Positions 6,933 to 14,716 of a DNA stretch of 22,152 nucleotides are shown here, one piece after another. The notes beneath the pieces were generated by a model, which was not told the DNA's origin, made no database searches, and saw nothing but the letters and a program-made list of their open reading frames with translations. How positions within the stretch are numbered: the stretch's first letter is position 1; every line of letters starts with the position of its first letter. A program made the translations under genes and the position numbers. The stretch covers positions 1 to 22,152 of the forward strand of contig MNSZ01000055.1 in NCBI GenBank assembly GCA_001916715.1, read 5' to 3'. This DNA comes from Firmicutes bacterium CAG:24053_14 (GTDB lineage: Bacteria > Bacillota > Clostridia > Oscillospirales > Oscillospiraceae).

Positions 6933-6961
6933 ATTATACCTTGTTTTTTTCATTCACGCAA
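6933..6961 (-). promoter_or_regulatory. promoter of the HAD/ATPase operon
   Basis: Minus strand -35 TTGCGT (6961-6956), 17-bp spacer, -10 TATAAT (6938-6933), about 35 bases before the HAD start. It abuts the hairpin that follows the permease gene. Confidence 0.75.
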
Positions 6962-6963
6962 TA

Positions 6964-6999
6964 CGCCCCTGCGCCGATGTGACGCAGGGGCGATTTTTT
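6964..6999. terminator. strong hairpin between permease and HAD operon
   Basis: CGCCCCTGCG (6964-6973) pairs perfectly with CGCAGGGGCG (6983-6992). The T-run (ATTTTTT) is on the plus-strand side. Both neighbours are on the minus strand, so for the permease transcript the stem has no T-tail. It may still serve as the permease 3' end. Confidence 0.6.
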
Positions 7000-7008
7000 G
7001 TTTTGAGC

Positions 7009-8442
7009 TTATTTCTTTGCCGTCTGCGCGTTCTTTACGCGGTATCTTTCAAACAGATAGCCGATGAACATTACGACCGCGAAGAAGATCAGGAAGCCGA
7101 CGCACTGCTTCCAGCCGTAGCCCGTCCAGATCGCGTAGCAGAAGAACAGGCAGCAGGCAACGCCCAGAATGGGCAGAACAAAGCGCTTGACGGGGCCAAG
7201 CTCCTTTGCCTTGACCATGAGTCCGATCATCATGGGGATATACATCAGATACAGACAGATGATGCCGATCTCGTCCGGCTCCCAGGCGAACCACTCGCTT
7301 GAGTGCACCGCGCCGAACAGGCCGGGGCCGCCCATCCACATCATGACCGTCCAGGCATACCAGAAGCCTGCGAGCATCATGCCGACGATGGAGGACTTGA
7401 TGGCGAAGTTATTCTGATCGTCGATGTGGCCGAAGAAGCTCGGCTGCGGACCCATGCCGCGCGCGGAAACTGAGTACATGCTGCGGCAGGAGGCCATGAT
7501 CAGGCCGTTCATCGTGCCGAGGCAGGAGATGGTGATGAACACATACACGATAGTGCCGATGACGTTGCCGAACAGCTTCGAGAACGCAAGGCGCGGCAGG
7601 CTCTCGCCGAACGGCCAGGTGGAAATGATGGTGTTAACATCGCCCACGATGCTCATCGCCCAGATATACAGAGCGTAGAGAACGATCGTCACCAGCGCGC
7701 CGATGACCAGTGCGCGAGGCAGGTTCTTCTTTGAATCCTTAAGCTCGGCGTTGATGCTCGTTGCGAGTATCCATCCCTCGTAGGCGAAGGCAAATCCGAC
7801 GATCGCCTTGAAAAATCCCGTGCCGTCAACGGCGACATAGTCGGCGGAATTTACATAGTCGAGCACCTCGAGCGTCGTGCCGTTGACAAGCCCGGCGATG
7901 GTTCCGGCAACACCCATGAGAATTAGCGGGATGAGCTTGATGACCGTCATTCCGACCTGGAGCTTGCCGGCGATCTTCGGGCTGAGCGCGTTGATGCCGT
8001 AGCCTATCATCAAAAATCCCGCGCCGACACCGATCGCAACGGCGTTTACCTGGCCGTTTGCAAAGTCGATCGACGATATGCCGAACAGCTGCAAGAACAT
8101 CATTGCCGAGAAAAACGCCAGCATCGACGCAAGCGCCGGAGTGTAGATCGTTGTCATGAACCAACCTACATAGTAAGCGTACTTGGAGCCGAGCGCAAGC
8201 TCGGAGTAGTCAACGACGCCGTTGACTTTCTCATACTTGCTGCCAAGCGTTGCAAAAACCAGCGAGCAGATGATGCATATCAAGCCAACTATGCCGACGA
8301 CCGCAATGCCCTGCAAAAGGTTGCCGCCGGTGAGCGACAGGACCTTGCCGCCTTTGATAAAGACACCGGAACCGATAACGATTCCGATGACCATGGAAAT
8401 CGCGGTAGGCAGTCCGTACCTTTTTTCCATTTTGTTTTCCAT
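7009..8442 (-). CDS. APC-family amino-acid permease
   Basis: A 477-residue, very hydrophobic protein with about 12 membrane helices. The N-terminus (YGLPTAISMVIGIVIGSGVF) holds the first-helix GSG motif of the amino acid-polyamine-organocation superfamily, which binds the amino acid backbone, and the sixth helix region contains GFAFAYEGWI, as in the LAT/SteT-like branch. A short basic tail follows the last helix. It probably exchanges or takes up an amino acid across the cell membrane; specificity cannot be read. A GGAG ribosome binding site lies 8 nt before the ATG at 8442, and it has its own promoter. Confidence 0.85.
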   Translation of the reverse strand: MENKMEKRYGLPTAISMVIGIVIGSGVFIKGGKVLSLTGGNLLQGIAVVGIVGLICIICSLVFATLGSKYEKVNGVVDYSELALGSKYAYYVGWFMTTIYTPALASMLAFFSAMMFLQLFGISSIDFANGQVNAVAIGVGAGFLMIGYGINALSPKIAGKLQVGMTVIKLIPLILMGVAGTIAGLVNGTTLEVLDYVNSADYVAVDGTGFFKAIVGFAFAYEGWILATSINAELKDSKKNLPRALVIGALVTIVLYALYIWAMSIVGDVNTIISTWPFGESLPRLAFSKLFGNVIGTIVYVFITISCLGTMNGLIMASCRSMYSVSARGMGPQPSFFGHIDDQNNFAIKSSIVGMMLAGFWYAWTVMMWMGGPGLFGAVHSSEWFAWEPDEIGIICLYLMYIPMMIGLMVKAKELGPVKRFVLPILGVACCLFFCYAIWTGYGWKQCVGFLIFFAVVMFIGYLFERYRVKNAQTAKK

Positions 8443-8497
8443 TACTTTCTCTCCATTAATTCTTTCTCTTGCTTTTTTAATTTAAAGCAGTATATAA

Positions 8498-8526
8498 ATA
8501 ATACGCCGTTTTAGTAAATTTGTCAA
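8498..8526 (-). promoter_or_regulatory. promoter of the permease gene
   Basis: Minus strand: consensus -35 TTGACA (8526-8521), 17-bp spacer, -10 TATTAT (8503-8498), about 55 bases before the start codon. Confidence 0.75.
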
Positions 8527-8669
8527 TATAATCATGAATAAAGTGTAAATATCTTTCATCCTTAACGGTTTACTTGCACGCAAACGTACAAGCCGGGCTC
8601 GAAAACAGCCTATGGGTAGAGGGAGCTGAGGCATCAGCATAGAATAAATTGCCGAAAGGAATGATCAAT

Positions 8670-9380
8670 TTGAAAATATATCTCTCACCCTCGGATCAGC
8701 TGAGCAATCCTTATGCTTACGGCGGCACGAACGAGGCTCTTCAGTGCCGGAAGATCGCCGCCGCGTGCAAGACGGCGCTCGAGCGAAACGGCTTTGAGGT
8801 AAAAACAAACTTCGCCGACGGCTCGAACGCCATGTACGAGCGCGTGCGCGAGTCCAACGCCTGGGGCGCGGACGTTCACGTCTGCATCCACACAAACGCC
8901 GGCCGCGGCCGCGGCTGCGTCGTGTTCGTCGCGTCAAAAAGTCCCGAGCGCATGAAATACGCGCAGCCGGTTTTTGACGAGATCGACGCGATCACGCCCT
9001 ATCGCTCGGTCTACGGCATACGCGAGAAGCAGTTTTACGAGATCCGCAACACGACCGGCACATGCATCTACTGCGAGTGCGAGTTCCACGACTCGCCCGA
9101 CACCGCGCGCTGGATAGTCGAGCACACGGACGATATCGGCGAGGCGATATGCCGCGGCATATGCCGTGCCGCCGGGCGAAATTATATTGAGAAAGGAAGC
9201 GAAAACGACATGACAAGATGGGAAAGGCTTGAGGATATACCGGCCGGCTACCGCGAGATGGCGCAGCGCTTTGTTGACGCCGGCGCCCTGCACGGCAAGG
9301 ATGGCGGCAAGCTTGATATAACGGAAGATATGCTCCGCACGATGGAGATCATGCGCCGCTATTTTGAAAGGGAGGCGTAG
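8670..9380 (+). CDS. N-acetylmuramoyl-L-alanine amidase (Amidase_3), endolysin-like
   Basis: About 236 residues. The N-terminal two thirds is a zinc amidase of the Amidase_3 family: it begins KIYLSPSDQ, has a metal-binding glutamate in GGTNEALQC, a histidine in HVCIHTNAG and a catalytic-type glutamate in CECEFHDSP. It would cut the bond between muramic acid and the peptide stem. After a short linker, the C-terminal ~50 residues (WERLEDIPAGYREMAQRFVDAG) are a small helical domain typical of clostridial phage-type amidases. I prefer the TTG at 8670 because AAAGGA lies 9 nt upstream; the longer frame from 8649 has no good ribosome binding site. It has no signal peptide, and the holin gene follows 4 nt after its stop, the order of a phage lysis cassette. 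Confidence 0.85.
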   Translation: MKIYLSPSDQLSNPYAYGGTNEALQCRKIAAACKTALERNGFEVKTNFADGSNAMYERVRESNAWGADVHVCIHTNAGRGRGCVVFVASKSPERMKYAQPVFDEIDAITPYRSVYGIREKQFYEIRNTTGTCIYCECEFHDSPDTARWIVEHTDDIGEAICRGICRAAGRNYIEKGSENDMTRWERLEDIPAGYREMAQRFVDAGALHGKDGGKLDITEDMLRTMEIMRRYFEREA

Positions 9381-9384
9381 GAAA

Positions 9385-9861
9385 ATGGACACACCGGATA
9401 AAGCCGCCGAGATAAAGGCCGCGGCGGCAGCGCTTATCGCATTCGGAACCGCGCTGTTCGGCTGGGTCGGCTGGATGGTGGTATTGTGGCTTATCGCGAT
9501 GGCGCTGGACTATCTTACCGGCACGTTCGCGGCACTGTATAACAAAACCTGGAGCAGCGCGGCCGCACGGCGCGGCCTGTGGCACAAGCTGGGCAGCATC
9601 TTCGGCGTGCTGGTTGCCGCAATGTGCGATCTTGTGCTCAGGCTCGTGGGCGATAACTTCGGCTTTGAGCTGCCGATGATCGGCCAAAGCTGCCTGATAA
9701 CGCCCATAGTCGCGGCGTGGTATTTCTTCACGGAGCTTGGCAGCATCGTGGAAAACGCCGCCGCAATGGGTGCTCCCGTCCCGGATCTCCTCAAAAAGCT
9801 CATCGCGCGCGGAAAAAAGACCATTGACGATAAAACCGGCGACGGCGATAATGAGGAATAA
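9385..9861 (+). CDS. phage-type holin (toxin secretion/phage lysis family)
   Basis: A 158-residue membrane protein: a short polar N-terminus, then hydrophobic helices at about residues 14-45 containing WMVVLWLIAMALDYLTG, further helices at about 70-90 and 98-120, and a charged tail ending GDGDNEE. The D-Y-L-T-G motif and layout are those of the Phage_holin_4 (toxin secretion/phage lysis holin) family, which permeabilises the membrane to release the endolysin. A GGGAGG ribosome binding site lies inside the end of the amidase gene, so the pair is co-translated. A terminator follows directly. No phage structural genes are in the window. Confidence 0.85.
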   Translation: MDTPDKAAEIKAAAAALIAFGTALFGWVGWMVVLWLIAMALDYLTGTFAALYNKTWSSAAARRGLWHKLGSIFGVLVAAMCDLVLRLVGDNFGFELPMIGQSCLITPIVAAWYFFTELGSIVENAAAMGAPVPDLLKKLIARGKKTIDDKTGDGDNEE

Positions 9862-9866
9862 AACAA

Positions 9867-9902
9867 AAACAGCAGGTGCGGACTTTTCTGCACCTGCTGT
9901 TT
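9867..9902 (+). terminator. terminator after the holin gene
   Basis: AAACAGCAGGTGC (9867-9879) pairs perfectly with GCACCTGCTGTTT (9890-9902). The short T-tail and position 5 bases past the holin stop fit termination. The recombinase start follows within 20 bases, so some read-through is likely if that gene is expressed. Confidence 0.75.
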
Positions 9903-9918
9903 GCACATGGGAGATATT

Positions 9919-10521
9919 ATGGATATTTACGGTTACGCGCGCGTGTCGAGCACCGACCAGAACGAGGAGCGGCAGTTGCTCGCGCTTCGCGCAAGAAACG
10001 TCCCGGAGCGGAACATTTTCGTTGACAAGCAGTCGGGCAAGGACTTCCTTCGTCCGCAGTACAAACAGCTCGCACGCCGCTTGCGCGAGGGTGATCTGCT
10101 GTATGTGCTCAGCATCGACCGTCTCGGCCGAAACTATTAGGAGATCCAGCAGCAGTGGCGTTATCTCACGAAGGAGATAGGCATTGACATCGTCGTTATC
10201 GACATGCCGCTTCTGGACACGCGGCAGGGCAAGGACCTCATGGGCACGTTCATCGCCGACCTCGTGCTGCAAATTCTGTCCTTCGTCGCGCAGTCCGAGC
10301 GCGAGAACATCAAAAAGCGGCAGGCAGAGGGCATAGCGGCGGCAATGGAGCGCGGCGTGCGCTTCGGAAGGCCCGAAAAGCCGCTGCCGGATGATTTCTC
10401 AAAGCTTGTTTACAGATGGGAGATCGGCGCGCTGCCCTTTGGCGAGCTTATCGCGCGCTGCGGAATGAGCGAGGCCACCTTCTATCGCCGCCTGCGCTCA
10501 GAACGCAGCAGAAGTGAATAA
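9919..10521 (+). pseudogene. serine recombinase (resolvase/invertase family) interrupted by an amber codon
   Basis: A single frame encodes a 200-residue small serine recombinase apart from one TAG at 10138-10140. Before it: MDIYGYARVSSTDQ with catalytic Ser10 or Ser11, and LSIDRLGRNY. After it: EIQQQW, MGTFIADLVLQILSFVAQSERENIKKRQAEG (in parts) and a C-terminal helix-turn-helix region (CGMSEATFYRRL). The family usually has a Glu-rich EEIQ here, so one G-to-T change of GAG explains the stop. As read, the product lacks the core end, long helix and DNA-binding domain. A shorter restart at 10204 would lack the catalytic serine. Suppression, recoding or a base-call error are alternatives. GGGAG precedes the ATG at 9919. 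It follows the lysis pair, as recombinases of small prophage remnants often do. Confidence 0.8.
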
Positions 10522-10598
10522 AAAAAGCATGGAGTTTCGTAACTTCAACCGGATGCATAACTACGCCAATCGTATCCGCAGCTGCATCACTATGCTCT

Positions 10599-10632
10599 AA
10601 AAAACGGTACGGAATTATCCGTACCGTTTTTT
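10599..10632. terminator. bidirectional terminator
   Basis: AAAAAACGGTACGG (10599-10612) is the exact inverse of CCGTACCGTTTTTT (10619-10632). It separates the converging recombinase and YoaK-family genes. The gap before it (10522-10598) holds only a 23-codon frame with no ribosome binding site. Confidence 0.85.
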
Positions 10633-10636
10633 ATGC

Positions 10637-11317
10637 TTATAACTTTTCCTCTGTCTCTTTAATAAACATCATGAAAAAGCTTATTGTCAGCAGAGCGCAG
10701 GAAAACCAGATCGCGCGGACGGCAAAAACGTTTGTCAGCAGCGCGCCAAGCCCGGCGCCGAGCGCAAACAGGACGATCACGCCGAAATACGTCAGCGCCT
10801 TGTGCAGGATCGCGATATCGCGCGTGTGGAAATATGCGCAAAGTGCCTCGGTGCCGCTGCGCATGTTGCCGATGCACATGGTGCTTGCGTAGGCGTGGCC
10901 GCGCACCTTTCGGAAGGTCTGCACCTGCATGGCGCACACAAAGGAAACGACGGCGTTGGCGAAAGTATTAATCGTCTGCGGCAGAAAGCCGACGGCGAAA
11001 AGCAGGACTATCTCGGACAAAATTATGAGCTGCCGCCAGTGTACACGCTCCATGTATTTATAATGCCGGTGGACGCACTCGGCAACGAAAATACCGAGCA
11101 TAAAGGCCAGCACAGGGACAAGATATCGAGTGCAGTGCGACCATTCTCCGTCGAAGAGATATGCGCTCAGCAGCACGATGTTTCCCGTCTGCGCGTTTGC
11201 GAAAACCTTACCGCGGCAAAGATAGGTGTAAGAATCCTGCAAACCGCCGGACAGGATTATAAACACGGCCGTGAGCATGGATTCGGACATCTGGCCGCGT
11301 ATGCGCTTGGCGTACAT
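10637..11317 (-). CDS. YoaK/DUF1275 family membrane protein
   Basis: A 226-residue integral membrane protein with about six helices. The N-terminal region GGLQDSYTYLCRGKVFANAQTGN (in parts) is the family hallmark: a glycine-rich start, a polar loop and the A-Q-T-G-N motif at the beginning of the next helix. Later YASTMCIGNMRSGTEAL gives the second family motif. DUF1275 proteins are widespread and their substrate is not established. A GAGGGGG ribosome binding site lies 8 nt before the ATG. It has a consensus promoter and stands alone. Confidence 0.85.
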   Translation of the reverse strand: MYAKRIRGQMSESMLTAVFIILSGGLQDSYTYLCRGKVFANAQTGNIVLLSAYLFDGEWSHCTRYLVPVLAFMLGIFVAECVHRHYKYMERVHWRQLIILSEIVLLFAVGFLPQTINTFANAVVSFVCAMQVQTFRKVRGHAYASTMCIGNMRSGTEALCAYFHTRDIAILHKALTYFGVIVLFALGAGLGALLTNVFAVRAIWFSCALLTISFFMMFIKETEEKL

Positions 11318-11353
11318 GAAGCAAATTCCCCCTCGCCCGAAAAAACAGCCTCG

Positions 11354-11382
11354 ATTATACGCCCCGCCTTTCCCTTTGTCAA
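11354..11382 (-). promoter_or_regulatory. promoter of the YoaK-family gene
   Basis: Minus strand: consensus -35 TTGACA (11382-11377), 17-bp spacer, consensus -10 TATAAT (11359-11354). The -35 box begins one base after the A-rich end of an intergenic repeat (11384 onward). Confidence 0.85.
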
Positions 11383-11383
11383 C

Positions 11384-11424
11384 TTTTTAGTGGCGATTTT
11401 TTAGAGGCGTATTGGTGACTGCGT
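11384..11424. repeat. intergenic repeat A (truncated, two tandem ends)
   Basis: TTTTTAGTGGCGA followed at once by TTTTTTAGAGGCGTATT, then a short tail (TGACTGCGTCAATG) running into the rsmI stop codon. The two 13-bp ends are the terminal motif of the repeat family found at 12964, 14038, 15427 and 17998. Only the end of an element is left here. Confidence 0.65.
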
Positions 11425-12254
11425 CAATGCTCCTCCAAAGAGCTGTCGTAGAGGGTTTTGGAGGACAGACCGGTTTCGGCGGAAGCCTTTTTGCAGGCGG
11501 CCTTGCGCGACAGGCCTTCGGAGCGATAGTGCTCGACGAGGGTGAGCGCGTCGGCGAGCGTAAACTCCGGCTCGGAATCCGGCGCTCCGTCGATGACCAG
11601 CACGAACTCGCCCTTGGGCGGCGTTGCGGAAAAATACTCGACCACCTCGCCGAGCGTTGTGCGTATCGTCTGCTCATGGAGCTTTGTCAGCTCGCGGCAC
11701 AGCGCAATGCGGCGATCCGCGCCGAATGTGGCTTTCATGTCCTCGAGCGTGCGCATGAGCTTGTGCGGCGCTTCGTAAAAGATCATGGTGCGCTTCTCGC
11801 CGCGAAGGCTTTCAAGGTGCTCGCGGCGGCTTTTATTTGCGGTGGACAGGAAACCCTCGAAGCAGAATCTGCCCGACGGCAGCGCCGACAGTGCAACGGC
11901 CGATACCAGGGCGGCCGGGCCGGGCACGACAAGCACCTCGACCCCGCTCTCGGCGCACATGCGCACCAGCTCCTCGCCGGGGTCGGATATGGCCGGCATG
12001 CCGGCGTCGGTCACGAGCGCGCAGTTTTCTCCGGCGATGATGCGCTCGAGGATCTTCGCGCCGGACGCATATTTATTGTGCTCGAAATAGCTCACGAGCG
12101 GCTTGCGTATGTCGAAGTGGTTGAGCAGCTTCATCGTAACGCGTGTGTCCTCAGCGGCGATGAAGTCTGCGTCGCGCAGCGCCTGCTCGCCGCGCGGCGA
12201 AAGGTCGCCGAGGTTGCCGATCGGCGTTCCGACCAAGTATAATTTACCGCTCAT
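11424..12254 (-). CDS. rsmI: 16S rRNA (cytidine-1402-2'-O)-methyltransferase RsmI
   Basis: A 276-residue tetrapyrrole-methylase-fold enzyme that methylates the ribose of C1402 in the decoding centre of 16S rRNA, using S-adenosylmethionine. Motifs are LYLVGTPIGNLGDLSPR at the N-terminus, AAEDTR at about 34-39, SYFEHN, ALVTDAGMPAISDPG (SAM pocket), VVPGPAALVSAVALSG-like and FEGFL. The C-terminal ~50 residues form the small helical domain with RKAACKKASAETG. Length is normal for the family. It starts 1 nt after the stop of trmN6, with GGGAGG 6 nt before the ATG. The stop codon lies at the edge of a repeat. Confidence 0.95.
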   Translation of the reverse strand: MSGKLYLVGTPIGNLGDLSPRGEQALRDADFIAAEDTRVTMKLLNHFDIRKPLVSYFEHNKYASGAKILERIIAGENCALVTDAGMPAISDPGEELVRMCAESGVEVLVVPGPAALVSAVALSALPSGRFCFEGFLSTANKSRREHLESLRGEKRTMIFYEAPHKLMRTLEDMKATFGADRRIALCRELTKLHEQTIRTTLGEVVEYFSATPPKGEFVLVIDGAPDSEPEFTLADALTLVEHYRSEGLSRKAACKKASAETGLSSKTLYDSSLEEH

Positions 12255-12255
12255 G

Positions 12256-12963
12256 TCAGTCCTCCCTGTGATAGATGCGTTTTATCTCGGCGCTCTCGCG
12301 CCCGTCGTCGCCGCAGATATGCAGCGGCGGCATTATTTTAAGTCCCGAGCCTGCGCCGCGCCGCGCCTCGATGAGCACGAGCGACGGCTCCTTGCCGGGT
12401 CTGTGCGCGACCGTGCGCAGCCGCTTTGCCTCAAAGCCGTTCTCGAGCAGCAGGCATATCACGTCTGCAAGGCGCTCGGCGCGATGCACAAGGCAGAATG
12501 CGCCGCCCGTTCGGCACAGGAACGCGGCCGCGCGGCAGACATCCTCCAATGTACACAGCACCTCGCCGCGTGCCGCGGCCTTATCCGCGTTCGGGCTGAG
12601 CTTGCCGCTTCCGGCGGCAAAGTACGGTGGGTTCGACACTACGAGGTCAAACTGCCCGGTCTTGAACTCATCCCGGCAGCGTCGGATATCGCCGACGACG
12701 ATATCGCAGCGCGCATCCAGCGCGTTCGCGGCAATATTTTCGCGCGCAACGCGCGCGGCCTCGGGGTTCAGCTCAAGCCCCGTCATATGCAGTGCCGTGC
12801 TCCTTGTCAGAAGCAGCAGCGGCAGTATGCCCGAGCCGCAGCCGAGGTCGATGCCTCTGCGTCGTGCGCCTATATTCACAAAATCGGCCAGCAGCACGGA
12901 GTCCGTGCCCAGCCGGAAATGCTCCGACTGCTCAAACTGCGGCCCGTTTTTCCACAATTCCAT
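12256..12963 (-). CDS. tRNA1(Val) (adenine-37-N6)-methyltransferase-like enzyme (TrmN6/YfiC/YabB)
   Basis: A 235-residue Rossmann-fold methyltransferase. The N-terminal GTDSVLLADF is the family start motif, IDLGCGSGILPLLLL is SAM-binding motif I, and DLVVSNPPYF is the NPPY catalytic motif used for N6-adenine methylation. The expected role is modification of A37 in a valine tRNA. Co-transcription with rsmI matches the yabB-yabC order known in Bacillota, here without the GIY-YIG gene between. No Shine-Dalgarno sequence is visible: the A-rich end of a repeat (GCGCCTCTGAAAAA) lies directly in front of the ATG, so translation may rely on the A-tract, or the start may have been altered by the insertion. 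Confidence 0.85.
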   Translation of the reverse strand: MELWKNGPQFEQSEHFRLGTDSVLLADFVNIGARRRGIDLGCGSGILPLLLLTRSTALHMTGLELNPEAARVARENIAANALDARCDIVVGDIRRCRDEFKTGQFDLVVSNPPYFAAGSGKLSPNADKAAARGEVLCTLEDVCRAAAFLCRTGGAFCLVHRAERLADVICLLLENGFEAKRLRTVAHRPGKEPSLVLIEARRGAGSGLKIMPPLHICGDDGRESAEIKRIYHRED

Positions 12964-13305
12964 TTTTTCAGAGGCGCTTTAGCGCCGCTCCTATACATTT
13001 ATATTAGTGCCCGGTTCGGAACATTGGAGGAAACCGTAACGTTTCGCCATACATTAGATTGTGCTATATTAGTGCAAAACTTTGTCTGCACCCAAATGTC
13101 TTCCCCTCAAGCTGCGCAGGGGAAGGCATTTTAGTAGCGCCTTTACGCTGATGCCAATACGTTCGTTGCGTCAGCCCGACCGGTGAGTGCTGACAAAACC
13201 ATTTGCTGCACTTGCGTTACGCGAAACGTTATGGGTTCTGCCAATGCCCCGAACCGGGCACCGGCAATCACCGTATCCGTAGCAGCGTCAATTCGCCACT
13301 GAAAT
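12964..13305. repeat. intergenic repeat B (composite)
   Basis: Begins TTTTTTCAGAGGCG and ends CGCCACTGAAA, which are inverse copies with one change. A further internal end-like sequence TTTTAGTAGCGCC at about 13129-13141 suggests two elements side by side. It contains the family unit starting GCCCGGTTCGG in both orientations, and a stem TTCCCCTC/GAGGGGAA-like segment near 13102-13124 of a style common in gut clostridia. I see no gene in this gap. Confidence 0.7.
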
Positions 13306-13339
13306 ATTGTAGCAAAACTTAAGGTTCGCGTCAATGCGC

Positions 13340-13369
13340 TTGACTATGCATGCCTGTATGGGTTAAAAT
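13340..13369 (+). promoter_or_regulatory. probable promoter of the anchored protein gene
   Basis: -35 TTGACT (13340-13345), 18-bp spacer, -10 TAAAAT (13364-13369), about 40 bases before the start codon. Confidence 0.5.
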
Positions 13370-13410
13370 CATAGCAAGCCAGAAAATGAAAATAAACGGA
13401 GGTTGAAACC

Positions 13411-14037
13411 ATGAAAAAATGGCTGTTCATAGCACCCATCGCGGCAGCGGCGGCGGCAGGCGCAGCGCTTGTGCTCAAGGGCAAGTCCGACGCGGAGAAG
13501 AAGCCGGCAGCGGCAAAGCCTGCGGCGAAAGCCGCTCCTAAGTCCGGCGGCAAAAACAATGCGGAGTTTTCCTTCAAGAACCCCAAAACCGGAGTTTACA
13601 GCTTCGCAAGCGGCTATAAGGACGCAAAGGAGATCACCGTCACGGTCACATACGATGCCGATAAGCACGCGTTCGGCGTCGTGTCCGAGGGCTACATCAC
13701 CGACTCGGGTGACTCGCACGTTGCGATCATAAACACCGACGACTTCTCCATCCAGATCGAATACGCGCCATACTATCACGGAGAGGACTTCGCGGCGCTC
13801 GAGAGATCCGTTGCCGAAAACTACAAGAACTTCGGCAAGGTCAGCTTCAAAAACGCCGAAGGCATCTGCTTCACAAACGGCGGCAGCTACTGCATGGCGT
13901 TCCCGGCCGCTGACTCGACGTCCGACTATGTGCTGACGACGGTCGTGCTCATGGGCGACGATAACGAGGACGAGCGCGTAAAGATCCGCTCAAACCCCGA
14001 AATGCTCGCAATCATGGACACCCTTCTCATCGAATAA
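13411..14037 (+). CDS. membrane-anchored extracytoplasmic protein of unknown function
   Basis: A 208-residue protein that I do not recognise. Residues 1-23 (KKW, then an Ala-rich hydrophobic run) form a signal peptide or membrane anchor with no lipobox cysteine. Residues 24-50 are an Ala/Lys/Pro-rich linker. From about 52 to the end there is a beta-rich globular domain with FSFKNPKTGVYSF near its start and several aromatic, Thr/Val-rich strands; it carries two cysteines (around 152 and 162) that could form a disulfide. The pattern is of a small cell-surface domain of the kind often paired with secretion or envelope functions. A GGAGG ribosome binding site lies 8 nt before the ATG. A repeat begins directly after its stop codon. 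Confidence 0.8.
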   Translation: MKKWLFIAPIAAAAAAGAALVLKGKSDAEKKPAAAKPAAKAAPKSGGKNNAEFSFKNPKTGVYSFASGYKDAKEITVTVTYDADKHAFGVVSEGYITDSGDSHVAIINTDDFSIQIEYAPYYHGEDFAALERSVAENYKNFGKVSFKNAEGICFTNGGSYCMAFPAADSTSDYVLTTVVLMGDDNEDERVKIRSNPEMLAIMDTLLIE

Positions 14038-14255
14038 TTTTTTAGTGGCGCATTGACGCACCTGCGGATACATTTATTGCGGTAGCCCGGTGTCGAAGTT
14101 ACCGACAAAACCGGGAAACTGCCGCGTAACATTAGTGCGGAGCTGCGTTTTGCGCCGCACTACCGGGTTGCGAGGCATCCACGGTTTCCTCCGCACCATC
14201 CGGTCGTGCTGACGCAAGAACCGTATCGGTATCAGACCAAATACGCCTCTAAAAA
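14038..14255. repeat. intergenic repeat C (single fold-back element)
   Basis: About 218 bp from TTTTTTAGTGGCGCATTGA to CGCCTCTAAAAA. The two halves are imperfect inverse copies: terminal motif, a GGATAC..TTATTGCGGTAGCCCGG-type segment, a GAAACCG/CCGGGAAACTGCC-type segment and TAGTGCGG near the centre. The left end starts on the base after the stop codon of the anchored protein gene; the right end touches the rplL terminator. Confidence 0.75.
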
Positions 14256-14258
14256 GCA

Positions 14259-14286
14259 AAAACTCCGTTCATCCGAACGGAGTTTT
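14259..14286 (-). terminator. terminator of rplJ-rplL
   Basis: AAAACTCCGTTC (14259-14270) and GAACGGAGTTTT (14275-14286) form a 12-bp stem with a 4-nt loop. On the minus strand it is followed by TTTTTGCTTTTT, the last T-run being supplied by the end of repeat C. Confidence 0.85.
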
Positions 14287-14306
14287 TTGATTGTTTAAGT
14301 AATTTC

Positions 14307-14678
14307 TTACTTGATCTCGACTGCTGCGCCGACTGCTTCGAGCTGAGCCTTGAGAGCCTCTGCGTCTTCCTTGGAAATGCCTTCCTTGACAGCAACGGGA
14401 ACCTTCTCGACCATTGCCTTTGCCTCTGCCAGGCCAAGACCGGTGATGCCGCGGATCTCCTTGATGACCTTGATCTTCTCTGCGCCGAAGCTGGTCATAA
14501 CAACGTCGAACTCGGTCTTCTCTGCGACAGCCTCTGCTGCGCCGCCTGCTGCGGGAGCTGCTGCTGCTACTGCGGAAACGCCGAAGGTCTCGCAGATCTC
14601 ATCAACGAGCTCCTTGAGCTCGAGAACGGAAAGAGCCTTGATCTCGTCGATCATGGCGGTGATTTTTTCGCTTGCCAT
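14307..14678 (-). CDS. rplL: 50S ribosomal protein L7/L12
   Basis: A 123-residue L7/L12: N-terminal dimerisation domain (MASEKITAMIDEIKALSVLELKEL in parts), Ala/Gly-rich hinge at about 35-52, and C-terminal factor-binding domain with EKIKVIKEIR, GLGLAEAK and VKEGISKEDAE. It forms the ribosomal stalk that recruits translation GTPases. The ATG at 14678 is chosen because GGAGG lies 8 nt upstream; the longer frame to 14693 has no such site. It follows rplJ and ends at a terminator with no rpoB after it. Confidence 0.97.
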   Translation of the reverse strand: MASEKITAMIDEIKALSVLELKELVDEICETFGVSAVAAAAPAAGGAAEAVAEKTEFDVVMTSFGAEKIKVIKEIRGITGLGLAEAKAMVEKVPVAVKEGISKEDAEALKAQLEAVGAAVEIK

Positions 14679-14716
14679 TATAATTTCCTCCAAATTTTAA
14701 TGTTTGATGCAGCCGA

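Noticed and set aside
9349..10272. 307-codon minus-strand frame opposite holin and recombinase
   Set aside because: The plus strand has the family motifs; this frame is a shadow with no ribosome binding site.
10529..10600. 23-codon frame after the recombinase
   Set aside because: It has no ribosome binding site and no family; it runs into the bidirectional terminator.
12103..13134. 343-codon plus-strand frame
   Set aside because: It is antisense to rsmI and trmN6 and runs on into repeat B; no start signal or domain.
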